Assembly (NCBI RefSeq): GCF_018613605.1
Contig: NZ_JAGGPU010000006.1
Span: 602,411 to 666,410 of the forward strand
Direction: 5' to 3'
Origin: Pedobacter sp. ISL-64
GTDB taxonomy: Bacteria > Bacteroidota > Bacteroidia > Sphingobacteriales > Sphingobacteriaceae
DNA length: 64,000 nucleotides
Numbering within the stretch: position 1 is the first letter of the stretch; each line of letters starts with the position of its first letter. Below are positions 17,842 through 26,583 of the stretch, one piece after another. The notes under the pieces were generated by a model that did not search any database, was not told the DNA's origin, and saw only the letters and a list, made by a program, of their open reading frames with translations. The position numbers were made by a program, and so were the translations under genes.

Positions 17842-19266
17842 TTATTTATCTACAGTAGTTTCGTTAAAGTTCATCGTTTTGAGCTTACTTACATTCTTTT
17901 GTTCGATGGCTTTTCCGGCATAACCAGGTTTATTTACTCCCCATGCCACATTGCTGTTAAGTACACTGATGTATCCCGTATTTTCAAAATAAAACCCTGC
18001 AATTGCACTTTTAACAAGTCCTTCTACATTGCTCGGCCTACGGTCGTATACGCCTCCTTCTTCCTTTGTGGTTTTATCAAGATAAACACTAACCTGATCA
18101 AAGTAGATCTCTGAAATTTTGTCGGGACTTTCGCCACTGATATACACACCACTTTCTCCCGTACATCTGATATTACTGAAATAAATATTTTTAACCGCTC
18201 CTACCTTTCCCTTGGTTTGTCCTTTTGGTAAACGCCAACCAGCATCTTTATTGTTGCTGGTTGCTCTTGGGTAAGCAGTAATATAAATCGGCTCTGCCTT
18301 GCCCCACCATACATCCGAAAAAAGTTTGGATTCGATAAACAGATTGGAGAAAATTACGTTGTTTACTGTGCCCTCATCACGATTTTGAATACCAATACCG
18401 CGGTTGCTTTTCCTGATATTACAGTTATTGATGAGCACATTACTGATCCGGTCCATATTTTCAGAACCTATTTTAATGGCGCATGAGCTAGAGGTCATGG
18501 TGCAGTTACTAATCACAATATTTTCGCAGGCACCATATTCTTCAAATTCACGTCTGTTTTTTAAGCAGATACAATCATCACCTGATTCGATAAAACAATT
18601 GGTAATCCTCACATTTTTACTATGATCAAGATCAATCCCATCGCTGTTACGGATTTTAATACTGTTCAACAGCGTAATATTTGATATCGATACATCATTA
18701 CAACCCACTAAATGGACCGTCCAGTAGGCTGAATTCTGAAAAGTTACCCCATCTATGTTCAGTTTATTACAACCGATCAAAGTAAGCAAATGCGGCCTGG
18801 GGTCTACAACATTAAAGGGTTTTAACACATACGAGTCGCTAAGCTCCTCCCCCATAAACGAAATCCCATTTCCATCAATTACGCCTGTTCCACTGATGCT
18901 TACCTGTTCTAGTTTTTCTCCGCCTATCCAAATGGTTCCCTCGCCTTTGTTTTCACGAAAGGCACTTTGAGTATATAATTTTTCATCCGGACTAGCCAAG
19001 AGCTTAGCACCACCCTCCACTCTTAAATCGATGAACGATTTTAAGTTAAAAGGACCAGTTAAAAACACATAACCAGCTGGTACAATTACCTGCCCGCCGC
19101 CTGCTGCTGCACAGGCATCGATGGTTTTCTGAATAGCAGCTGCATCATTGGTTTTGCCATCGCCAACTGCGCCGTAGTTTTTAATATTGTATAATTTATT
19201 TTGGGCCAGTGTACCGAAAGAAATCAGCATTGCAAAAAAGAGTAATATTTTGATCTTCATTTTCAA
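17842..19266 (-). CDS. GH28-like parallel beta-helix glycosidase (pectinase family)
   Basis: A 474-residue exported protein with signal peptide (1-21). The N-terminal pectate-lyase/GH28 entry motif is YNIKNYGAVGDGKTNDAAAIQKTID, shown here only in part (NYGAVGDGKTND). The right-handed beta-helix carries the catalytic region: NSDGIDLD and ESGDDCICLK match the NTDG and DD motifs. The GHG histidine and RIK motif seen in classical polygalacturonases are not evident: the corresponding stretches read SSCAIKIGSE and RGIGIQNRD. So the acid residues are present but the specificity may differ. It lies 45 bp downstream of the SSS symporter and is probably co-transcribed with it. Confidence 0.87.
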   Translation of the reverse strand: MKMKIKILLFFAMLISFGTLAQNKLYNIKNYGAVGDGKTNDAAAIQKTIDACAAAGGGQVIVPAGYVFLTGPFNLKSFIDLRVEGGAKLLASPDEKLYTQSAFRENKGEGTIWIGGEKLEQVSISGTGVIDGNGISFMGEELSDSYVLKPFNVVDPRPHLLTLIGCNKLNIDGVTFQNSAYWTVHLVGCNDVSISNITLLNSIKIRNSDGIDLDHSKNVRITNCFIESGDDCICLKNRREFEEYGACENIVISNCTMTSSSCAIKIGSENMDRISNVLINNCNIRKSNRGIGIQNRDEGTVNNVIFSNLFIESKLFSDVWWGKAEPIYITAYPRATSNNKDAGWRLPKGQTKGKVGAVKNIYFSNIRCTGESGVYISGESPDKISEIYFDQVSVYLDKTTKEEGGVYDRRPSNVEGLVKSAIAGFYFENTGYISVLNSNVAWGVNKPGYAGKAIEQKNVSKLKTMNFNETTVDK

Positions 19267-19311
19267 TTCATTAGGAATAAATATATAGGGCTATTTTAGG
19301 CAAAGACCCGT

Positions 19312-20940
19312 TTACCAAAAAACGGTATAAAGTGCTGCAAGAATACCACATATTATAACCGAGGCAATGGTAAATGCCGGAGTAACCTTAAACATGCTAC
19401 GGTCTATTTCAAGACCCTGTGGATTATCTTTACTTTTCGGATCGGTTAGTGTAACCAAAACCATCAAAACGATGATGATCACAAATACCCACGACATCCT
19501 GTTTAAGAAAGGGATTGGTTCAATGGCCCCATCGGTTAATGTGGGCAAAAATTTAAATAAGATAGATAATGGTATGGTTAATAATGCAGCAGTAAGGGCT
19601 GCGCGAGAAGTGGTTTTCTTCCAAAAAAAGCCCAGTAAAAAGATGGCAAAAACACCCGGTGAAATAAAACCGACATATTCTTGAATGAACTGATAAACCT
19701 GATCAAAACTGCGCAATGCAGGCGCAATAACGATAGCAATTAAGGATGCAATAACCACAGACCACCGACCAACTGAAACCAAACGTGTTTCTGAAGCTTC
19801 GGGTTTGATAAACTTTTTGTAAATATCCAGTGTAAAAATGGTGGCTATACTGTTACATTTACCGGCCAGAGAGGCCACAATGGCAGCAGTGAGCGCGGCG
19901 AAAGCCAAACCTTTTATCCCTGCGGGCAATAAATTCATGAGCACCGGATAAGCATGATCGGGTTTAACTGTTCCTGCTGCATCTAGCATTTCGGAATGAA
20001 AATAACCACGTTGATAAAGCACATAGGCCGCAATACCTGGAATAACAACAATTACCGGAATTAGTAATTTTAAAAATGCAGCAAATATTAGTCCGTTGCG
20101 CCCGGTCTTTAAATCAGCTCCCAATGCCCTTTGAACGATATACTGGTTACAGCCCCAATAATTTAAATTATTGATCCACAAACCACCTACCAGTACCGCA
20201 ATACCTGGCAGTTCGTTGTAGAATTTATCTCCTTTCGAAAATATCATATGAAAATGATCAGACGCTTCACTGCGTAATAATGGAAGCGAGGCTAAAACAC
20301 TTGGCGCATCTAATTTTTCGGCTACGAGTTTAAGTGCCATATAACAGGTAATCAACCCACCTGCAACTAAAACAAAAACCTGTATTACATCGGTATAACC
20401 AATTACCTTCATCCCACCCAGCGTAATGATAGCAGAAAAAATGGCCAGGAAAATGATGCATATATTAAAAGGAACGCCTGTAATGGTTTCAATAGCAATG
20501 GCACCAAGAAAGAAAATAGACGTTAAGTTTACAAACACATAAACGAGTAACCAAAAAACAGCCATCAGTGTACTCACCGTATTATTATAGCGGTTAGACA
20601 GGAACTGTGGCATGGTGTAAATTTTGTTCTTAATATAAATGGGTAGAAAGAATATGGCTACAATAATTAGCGTGGCGGCTGCCATCCATTCGTAACTTGC
20701 AATGGCAAGCCCCATAGCAAAACCCGAACCCGACATGCCAATAAAATGCTCGGCAGAAATATTAGAAGCAATGATAGATGCACCAATTGCCCACCAGGTA
20801 AGCGAGCCTTCTGCCAGAAAATAATCTTTGGTATCGGTACGTTTTTTTTTCTTGCTCCGATAAACCCAATAGCCATATGCCGAAACAATAATAAAATACA
20901 TCAAAAAAACAGCATAATCGAATGCAGACAGGTGGTTCAT
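19312..20940 (-). CDS. Sodium:solute symporter (SSS/SGLT family), candidate myo-inositol or sugar transporter
   Basis: A 542-residue inner-membrane protein with about 14 hydrophobic helices. SSS signatures include DYFLAEGSLTWW, NISAEHFIGMSGSG, YTMPQFLSNRY and WINNLNYWGCNQYIVQRALGA, which resemble vSGLT-type sugar symporters. Its proximity to LacI and myo-inositol oxygenase, and an operator shared with that operon, suggest it imports inositol or a hexuronate. The substrate is inference. It forms an operon with the GH28-like gene. A LacI-type site (21016-21033) sits about 75 bp upstream of the start. Confidence 0.93.
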   Translation of the reverse strand: MNHLSAFDYAVFLMYFIIVSAYGYWVYRSKKKKRTDTKDYFLAEGSLTWWAIGASIIASNISAEHFIGMSGSGFAMGLAIASYEWMAAATLIIVAIFFLPIYIKNKIYTMPQFLSNRYNNTVSTLMAVFWLLVYVFVNLTSIFFLGAIAIETITGVPFNICIIFLAIFSAIITLGGMKVIGYTDVIQVFVLVAGGLITCYMALKLVAEKLDAPSVLASLPLLRSEASDHFHMIFSKGDKFYNELPGIAVLVGGLWINNLNYWGCNQYIVQRALGADLKTGRNGLIFAAFLKLLIPVIVVIPGIAAYVLYQRGYFHSEMLDAAGTVKPDHAYPVLMNLLPAGIKGLAFAALTAAIVASLAGKCNSIATIFTLDIYKKFIKPEASETRLVSVGRWSVVIASLIAIVIAPALRSFDQVYQFIQEYVGFISPGVFAIFLLGFFWKKTTSRAALTAALLTIPLSILFKFLPTLTDGAIEPIPFLNRMSWVFVIIIVLMVLVTLTDPKSKDNPQGLEIDRSMFKVTPAFTIASVIICGILAALYTVFW

Positions 20941-21015
20941 ATAGATTTTTTATATTTGGGTTTTTTAAAAATCAGAAAAAATCCCAATGTTGGGGGCTAA
21001 ATTCGATTATTTAAT

Positions 21016-21033
21016 TACGTAAACGTTTTCGCC
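21016..21033. promoter_or_regulatory. Predicted LacI-family operator (symporter side)
   Basis: Imperfect 18-bp palindrome TACGTAAACGTTTTCGCC centred on CG, with 6 of 9 symmetric positions paired. The block TTACGTAAACG recurs inverted as CGTTTACGTAA upstream of the MIOX operon. It lies between the LacI stop and the symporter start. Confidence 0.6.
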
Positions 21034-21065
21034 TAGCTTGTAGCAACAACATAGACTTATCCCCG

Positions 21066-22073
21066 TTAACAGCCTGTTGATTCGCGCTTAGTGAGCACTG
21101 ATTTCAATATAATATTCTGTTCATCATCCAGTTGTTTATTATTGAGAATTTTGAACAGGCATTTTGCCGCTTCGCGCCCGATTTCGAAGGCTGGCTGTGA
21201 GATTGTGGTAAGCGAGGGGCTCAACAGTTTTGCGGTACTCAGGTTCGAAAAACTCAGTATTTTCACATCATCCGGAATCTTTAGGTCCATTTCTCTACAG
21301 GCGCAATAAGCAGGAATAATAAATTCTTCAATGGATGAAAAAAGTGCATCGGGCTTATACTCCTTGAGCAACTCCTTTATGTGTTGCAGATTAAGTTCTT
21401 CGTCATCCTGATATTTAACAACAGGCTGCTCATCAGCAGCTATTCCATGCGTTTTCAGTGCATCAAGATAACCCGCAAACCTGGCTTTACCAGCAGGAAG
21501 ATTTTCCAACCCATATAAGTACGCAATTTTGGTACAACCGCATTCAATTAAATGCTCAGTCGCCTGAAAAGCAATTTCGTAATCATCTGTAGTTACTTTA
21601 ACTGCGTCCAGGTTTTCATAAACCCGGTCAAAAAACACCAATGGAATTTTCTTAACCAGGTTGGTATAATATTCACTGTTATACTCACTGCTCGATACTG
21701 ATGTAAGAATACCATCTACCCGGCCATTTAATAAACTATTGGTGAAGGCAACTTCTGCTTCTATATTCTCGTGGGTTTGATAAATAAGTACATGATAACC
21801 GTATTGCCTGGCAATCTCCTCAATTCCTTTTATGGATAGTGAGAAAAAGTTATTGGCTACACAGGGAATAATCACCGCTACAGTTTTAGTTTTATGGCTC
21901 CGTAGGTTGCTGGCGGCTGGATTGGGTGTATAATTTAACTCTTTGGCTAAAGTCCACACCCTGTTTTTAGTTTTTAAACTGATCTCGTAACTGTCATTGA
22001 GGGCCTTAGAAACGGTTGCGATGGAAATATTTAATTCCTGAGCCAACCGCTTAATGTTCACTGCTTCCGCCAT
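21066..22073 (-). CDS. LacI-family transcriptional regulator
   Basis: A 335-residue regulator. The N-terminal LacI HTH has the form NIKRLAQELNISIATVSKAL followed by NPAASNLRSHKTKTVAVIIP, then a periplasmic-binding-protein-like sensor domain (about 60-330, with VFFDRVYENLDAVKVTTDDY). It sits between two oppositely oriented catabolic operons, both with a matching CG-centred operator, so it likely controls GH28/symporter and MIOX/SusCD. The inducer is not evident. Inositol or a uronic acid is the natural guess from context. Confidence 0.94.
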   Translation of the reverse strand: MAEAVNIKRLAQELNISIATVSKALNDSYEISLKTKNRVWTLAKELNYTPNPAASNLRSHKTKTVAVIIPCVANNFFSLSIKGIEEIARQYGYHVLIYQTHENIEAEVAFTNSLLNGRVDGILTSVSSSEYNSEYYTNLVKKIPLVFFDRVYENLDAVKVTTDDYEIAFQATEHLIECGCTKIAYLYGLENLPAGKARFAGYLDALKTHGIAADEQPVVKYQDDEELNLQHIKELLKEYKPDALFSSIEEFIIPAYCACREMDLKIPDDVKILSFSNLSTAKLLSPSLTTISQPAFEIGREAAKCLFKILNNKQLDDEQNIILKSVLTKRESTGC

Positions 22074-22574
22074 GTCTTAAAAATTTGTTTAGTTAGTTTT
22101 TTCAGAGGAAAATGCCCCATATAGCACTTTAGTTAGCGATATTATAGGTCAAAAGCTTCTTTTTCACCAGCATCTTCATCAAAAACAATCCAGCATGCCC
22201 CAATTGTTAGCGCGGGTTTGCCGAATTTATGTTCATAACATTTGTTGGTTACAGCAATAAGATACTTCTTTTGACTAAGAAAAAGTATCTGCTACAAACG
22301 AAAATATGAAATAATCGTAATAACAACGTTTATTTCTTTTCTTTTATACATTTCACTAATGGGCATTCAGGCAGAAAAGGACGACCATTAGTACAACTCA
22401 AGCTGTAACCTATTAAATATAAACAAATTAAAGTTGATTATACTGTAAAGAATTAAAATTTACTTAATCGTTTACGTAAATAAAATCGGCAAAATATAAA
22501 AGTTTAAGCTTCTAAAAACTCAACTTTAACTTATAAAACCAAAGAAAATCTTTAACCAATCCATTTCTAGCCTT
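22074..22574. other. Regulatory intergenic region between LacI and MIOX
   Basis: A 500-bp divergent region without an ORF of interest. It contains the operator-like site at 22462-22479 and an inverted repeat ACTAATGG/CCATTAGT at 22355-22392. No perfect TAnnTTTG element was found close to the MIOX start. Confidence 0.5.
22462..22479. promoter_or_regulatory. Predicted LacI-family operator (MIOX side)
   Basis: TACTTAATCGTTTACGTA, an 18-bp CG-centred palindrome with 7 of 9 pairs. It shares CGTTTACGTAA with the inverse of the site at 21016-21033 and lies about 95 bp upstream of the MIOX start. Confidence 0.65.
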
Positions 22575-23462
22575 ATGAGAAACCAAAGCGAAGCTTCAAA
22601 GGATAATCAAAATCCTTTGCAAAATCTTGATCAATGGGAAGAGGATATATTAATCCGCTACCCTGATCCAAAAAACATCAACGCTGAAAAAAAAGAAGAG
22701 CAGTTCAGAAATTATGATGAAACGGAAAAAGACAGCGTAAAAGAATTTTACAGGCTTAACCATACTTATCAAACCTATGATTTCGTAAAACAGAAAAAAG
22801 CAGATTATTTAAAGTTCGACAAACAGGAAATGCCGATTTGGAGTGCTTTTGATTTTCTGAATAAGTTAGTAGACGATTCTGATCCTGATACCGATCTGGA
22901 CCAGATGCAGCACCTGTTACAAACATCAGAAGCCATTAGAAACGACGGTCACCCCGATTGGATGGTGTTGGTTGGTTTAATACACGATATGGGTAAGGTA
23001 CTGTGCCTGTTCGGAGAACCACAGTGGGCCGTAGTGGGCGATACTTTTCCGGTAGGTTGCGCTTATTCAGATAAAATTGTTTATCCAGAATTTTTCAGTC
23101 AGAATCCGGATTTTAAAAACGAAACCTATCAGACCAAATTGGGTGTTTATACCCAAAATTGCGGGCTAGACAATGTAGACATGTCGTGGGGCCACGATGA
23201 ATATGTCTACCACATGATGAAGCCCTACATTCCGGAGCCGGGATTATACATGCTCCGTTACCATTCCTTTTACTCGCAGCACAGGGAAAATGCATACGAT
23301 CACCTGATGAATGAAAAAGATCATGAAATGTTCAAATGGGTTAACCTGTTTAATCCCTACGACCTGTACTCTAAAAACCCCAATCAGAAAAGCTGGGCTG
23401 AGCTTGAGCCTTATTACAAAGCACTTGTGGCCAAATATCTACCGGCTACTATTAAATTTTAA
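22575..23462 (+). CDS. Myo-inositol oxygenase (MIOX)
   Basis: Oxidises myo-inositol with O2 to D-glucuronate, in the cytoplasm, using a diiron site in an HD-type fold. All six expected ligands are visible: His in QHLLQTSEAIR, His-Asp in VGLIHDMGKV, His in SWGHDEYVYH, His in RYHSFYSQH and Asp in FNPYDLYSK. The GEPQWAVVGDTFPVGC segment is nearly identical to animal enzymes. At 295 residues it matches the eukaryotic length. MIOX is mostly eukaryotic, with few bacterial examples, one being in Flavobacterium johnsoniae. It is the first gene before SusC/SusD, with 64 bp between them. Confidence 0.95.
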   Translation: MRNQSEASKDNQNPLQNLDQWEEDILIRYPDPKNINAEKKEEQFRNYDETEKDSVKEFYRLNHTYQTYDFVKQKKADYLKFDKQEMPIWSAFDFLNKLVDDSDPDTDLDQMQHLLQTSEAIRNDGHPDWMVLVGLIHDMGKVLCLFGEPQWAVVGDTFPVGCAYSDKIVYPEFFSQNPDFKNETYQTKLGVYTQNCGLDNVDMSWGHDEYVYHMMKPYIPEPGLYMLRYHSFYSQHRENAYDHLMNEKDHEMFKWVNLFNPYDLYSKNPNQKSWAELEPYYKALVAKYLPATIKF

Positions 23463-23526
23463 CATTCTATCTCCAAACAATAACTAAACAAAACAACCAA
23501 TTTATGAACCTAAATCTACAAAAATC

Positions 23527-26500
23527 ATGAGATTTAAATGTACGAGCTTAAAGTATGCCAGCATCTTTCTGCTACTTTTACTGATCAGCCAATCGTTCAA
23601 TACTGCTTTTGCACAAACGGAACGAAAAATTACCGGAAATTTAATAGACGATGCTAAACTGCCTATTGTTGGGGCTTCGGTTTCGGTAAAGGGCTCTAAC
23701 AAAGTAACGGTTACCGGGGATAATGGTGCTTTTAGTATCACCGCTAAAAACGGCGACAAACTGGTGTTTACCTTTATGGGTTATGAACCCAAAGAAATTA
23801 CCATTGGCACGGCTTCGAGTTATAAAGTAACCATAAAAGAAGCTACAGCATCATTAACCGATGTAGTTGTGGTGGGTTACGGTAAGGGTTCTCGCAAGGG
23901 CTTATCAAGTGCGATTACCTCGGTAAAACCCGAAGAATTAAATAAAGGCGCTATTGCAGATGTTGGGCAATTGCTACAGGGTAAAGTTCCGGGGCTGAAT
24001 ATTAGCGCCAGTGGCGACCCAAACAAACCTGCGGCAGTAATCTTACGCGGTGCATCTACCATTAATAGTCCGGGAGCACCTTTTTATGTGATTGATGGTA
24101 TCCCAGGAGCAGACATTGCAGCCATAGCTCCGGCTGATATTGCATCGATCGACGTATTAAAAGATGCTGCAGCGACTGCCATTTATGGTAACCGTGCAGC
24201 TAGTGGCGTAATTATAGTAACTACTAAACGTGGTAAATCGGGTAAGCCGCAGTTAAGCTACAGCGGCTATTTAGCTGCCGAAAAAGTAAGTAATCAACTC
24301 GATTTAATGGATGCCGATCAACTAAGAGCTTACCTTACTGCTAACAAGGTTGCCTTTTCACCAAATGATGATAAAGGCGAAAATGTAAATTGGATGAAAG
24401 CCATTGAGCGTTCTACCGCATATTCACAAAACCATAACCTTTCATTTAGCGGAGGTACCGATCACAGCAACTATAGCGCCAGCCTAAACTACTTTAACAA
24501 GGAGGGTATTTTAAGTAAAAGTTCATTAAACCGGATTATTGGTAGGTTAAATATAGACCAATATGCTTTTGATGATAAGGTTAAATTTAGTTTGAACCTA
24601 TCCAATTCGAGTAGCAAGTCTATTAATGAGCCATTACAGAACATTGTATTGTTACAGGCTGCAAAGCGCTTACCTGTTTCGCCAATTTATAATACAGATG
24701 GAACTTATTTCGAAAACCTGAATAATACAGGTTATTTTAATCCATTAGCCATCGCCAATAATGCACAGGACGAAACAAAATATAATGTTTTAATTGGTGG
24801 TTTTAATACAGAAGTAAAATTGCCGTTTGGCTTTACCTATAACATTAATTTATCTTACCAGAAAACTACCGCCAACCATGGTGAGTTCTACAGCAGTTAC
24901 TTTGGAAAATACCCTACATCGAATTTTTATAACAATCCAGATCCAGGTATTGGCATAGCGCATACCCTAATTGGAGGTGTATTTGGCACCAATGGTTCAG
25001 CCTTAAGAAGCAACTTTGAAAACACCAATAAAATATTAGAAACATTCTTAACCTGGGATAAAAAAATCGGCGACCATACCTTAAATGCTGTACTGGGTTA
25101 CAGTTACCAGGATAATATTGTTGGTGATGGTTTTCAAACTTCAAGCACAAATTTTCCAACAGATTACGTTGGTTTTCAAAACCTTACTTTGGGCAATCCC
25201 TATGCCATTCCGTCTTACCGTATTAATTTGGGAAACGACCTTACCTATGCAAGAATTTTGATGATCTCTGACTTTTTCAGGTTAAATTATAATTACAAGA
25301 GTAAATACTTTTTGCAAGGTTCAATCAGACGTGATGGAAGCTCCGCATTTGGAAAAAATAACCAATGGGGTTATTTCCCATCTGTTGGTTTAGCCTGGAG
25401 GGTAATCGAAGAAGATTTTATGAAGGGACAATCGTTTATAAGCGATTTAAAAATCCGTGCCAGTTACGGTGTTACCGGAAACTCCGCAGGTATAGGTGCC
25501 TATAATGCTCAGTTAGTTTATGGAATTAGTGGTACCTATTATAACAATGGCGTTCAGGCAGCAGCATATGCGCCAATACAAGGCGCAAATCCTGATTTGA
25601 AGTGGGAAAGAACGTCAACCAAAAACCTCGGGGTTGATTTCGGGATTTTAAACAACAAAATTACAGGTAGCGTAGATGTCTATGATAAGACCACCAATGG
25701 CATGCTTTTCCAATATAATGTACCCTCAGCACTTGTTCCAGGTGGTAGATTATGGGCAAACGGTGGTAGCATCAACAATAAAGGTATCGAAGTAAGTTTA
25801 AATGTATCACCAATCGCTACCAAAAGTTTTTCATGGTTGAGCACCATTAACATGGCTTACAATAAAAACAAAATTACGAGCTTACAAGGGCCTATCTCTA
25901 ATGCAGATTCTGTTCGTTACTCAGATCCTGAAGGACCGGGGCAAACCAACGCAACTTTACAAATTCTGAAAGTCGGTTACCCGCTTGGCCAGTTTTTTAC
26001 GCTAAAATACGCAGGTAAAGACGCTAGTGGCAACTCGCTATTTTACAAACGCGATGGTTCTACAACGACTACACCGAGCATTGGAACCGACTATTTCTAC
26101 CTGGGTAATGCGCAACCAAAAGTAATAATGGGCTGGAGCAATACCTTCAAATATAAAGAATTGGAGCTGAATATCTTTTTAAGGGGAACCTTTGGCAATA
26201 AAATATTTAACGCCACCAAAGCAGATTTATCTTACACCGCAGGAGCAGCAGTTAATAATATACTAAACAGCGCTGCCGATGATAAAGTAACGGATACAAG
26301 AAACTCATTCTACTCAGACCGGTATATTGAAAGTGGTTCTTACGTACGTTTGGATAATGCAACTTTGGGCTATAATTTTAAAAACCTAATTAAGTATGTG
26401 AGTAATGTTAGGGTTTATTTATCAACCAATAATTTATTTACCATTACAGGATACAAGGGAATTGATCCCGAGATTAATCAAGGAGGCGCAGCCCCGGGTA

Positions 26501-26565
26501 TAGATTATAATAACTTCTACCCTAAAACCCGTACTTTTTTATTAGGTCTTAACGCATCATTTTAA
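23527..26565 (+). CDS. SusC/RagA-family TonB-dependent outer-membrane transporter
   Basis: A 1012-residue importer. The order is: signal peptide (about 1-30), carboxypeptidase-regulatory-like domain (about 33-110, ITGNLIDDAKLPIVGASVSV), TonB-linked stretch LTDVVVVGYGKGSRKG, plug (about 115-240, ending AIYGNRAASGVIIVTTKRG) and a beta-barrel closing with TFLLGLNASF. It lies between MIOX and its SusD partner (18 bp apart). Its cargo likely yields inositol or a conjugate that yields it, since MIOX is upstream in the same transcript. A second in-frame ATG does not appear better than this one. Confidence 0.96.
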   Translation: MRFKCTSLKYASIFLLLLLISQSFNTAFAQTERKITGNLIDDAKLPIVGASVSVKGSNKVTVTGDNGAFSITAKNGDKLVFTFMGYEPKEITIGTASSYKVTIKEATASLTDVVVVGYGKGSRKGLSSAITSVKPEELNKGAIADVGQLLQGKVPGLNISASGDPNKPAAVILRGASTINSPGAPFYVIDGIPGADIAAIAPADIASIDVLKDAAATAIYGNRAASGVIIVTTKRGKSGKPQLSYSGYLAAEKVSNQLDLMDADQLRAYLTANKVAFSPNDDKGENVNWMKAIERSTAYSQNHNLSFSGGTDHSNYSASLNYFNKEGILSKSSLNRIIGRLNIDQYAFDDKVKFSLNLSNSSSKSINEPLQNIVLLQAAKRLPVSPIYNTDGTYFENLNNTGYFNPLAIANNAQDETKYNVLIGGFNTEVKLPFGFTYNINLSYQKTTANHGEFYSSYFGKYPTSNFYNNPDPGIGIAHTLIGGVFGTNGSALRSNFENTNKILETFLTWDKKIGDHTLNAVLGYSYQDNIVGDGFQTSSTNFPTDYVGFQNLTLGNPYAIPSYRINLGNDLTYARILMISDFFRLNYNYKSKYFLQGSIRRDGSSAFGKNNQWGYFPSVGLAWRVIEEDFMKGQSFISDLKIRASYGVTGNSAGIGAYNAQLVYGISGTYYNNGVQAAAYAPIQGANPDLKWERTSTKNLGVDFGILNNKITGSVDVYDKTTNGMLFQYNVPSALVPGGRLWANGGSINNKGIEVSLNVSPIATKSFSWLSTINMAYNKNKITSLQGPISNADSVRYSDPEGPGQTNATLQILKVGYPLGQFFTLKYAGKDASGNSLFYKRDGSTTTTPSIGTDYFYLGNAQPKVIMGWSNTFKYKELELNIFLRGTFGNKIFNATKADLSYTAGAAVNNILNSAADDKVTDTRNSFYSDRYIESGSYVRLDNATLGYNFKNLIKYVSNVRVYLSTNNLFTITGYKGIDPEINQGGAAPGIDYNNFYPKTRTFLLGLNASF

Positions 26566-26583
26566 AACACAAATTTTAAAGAC

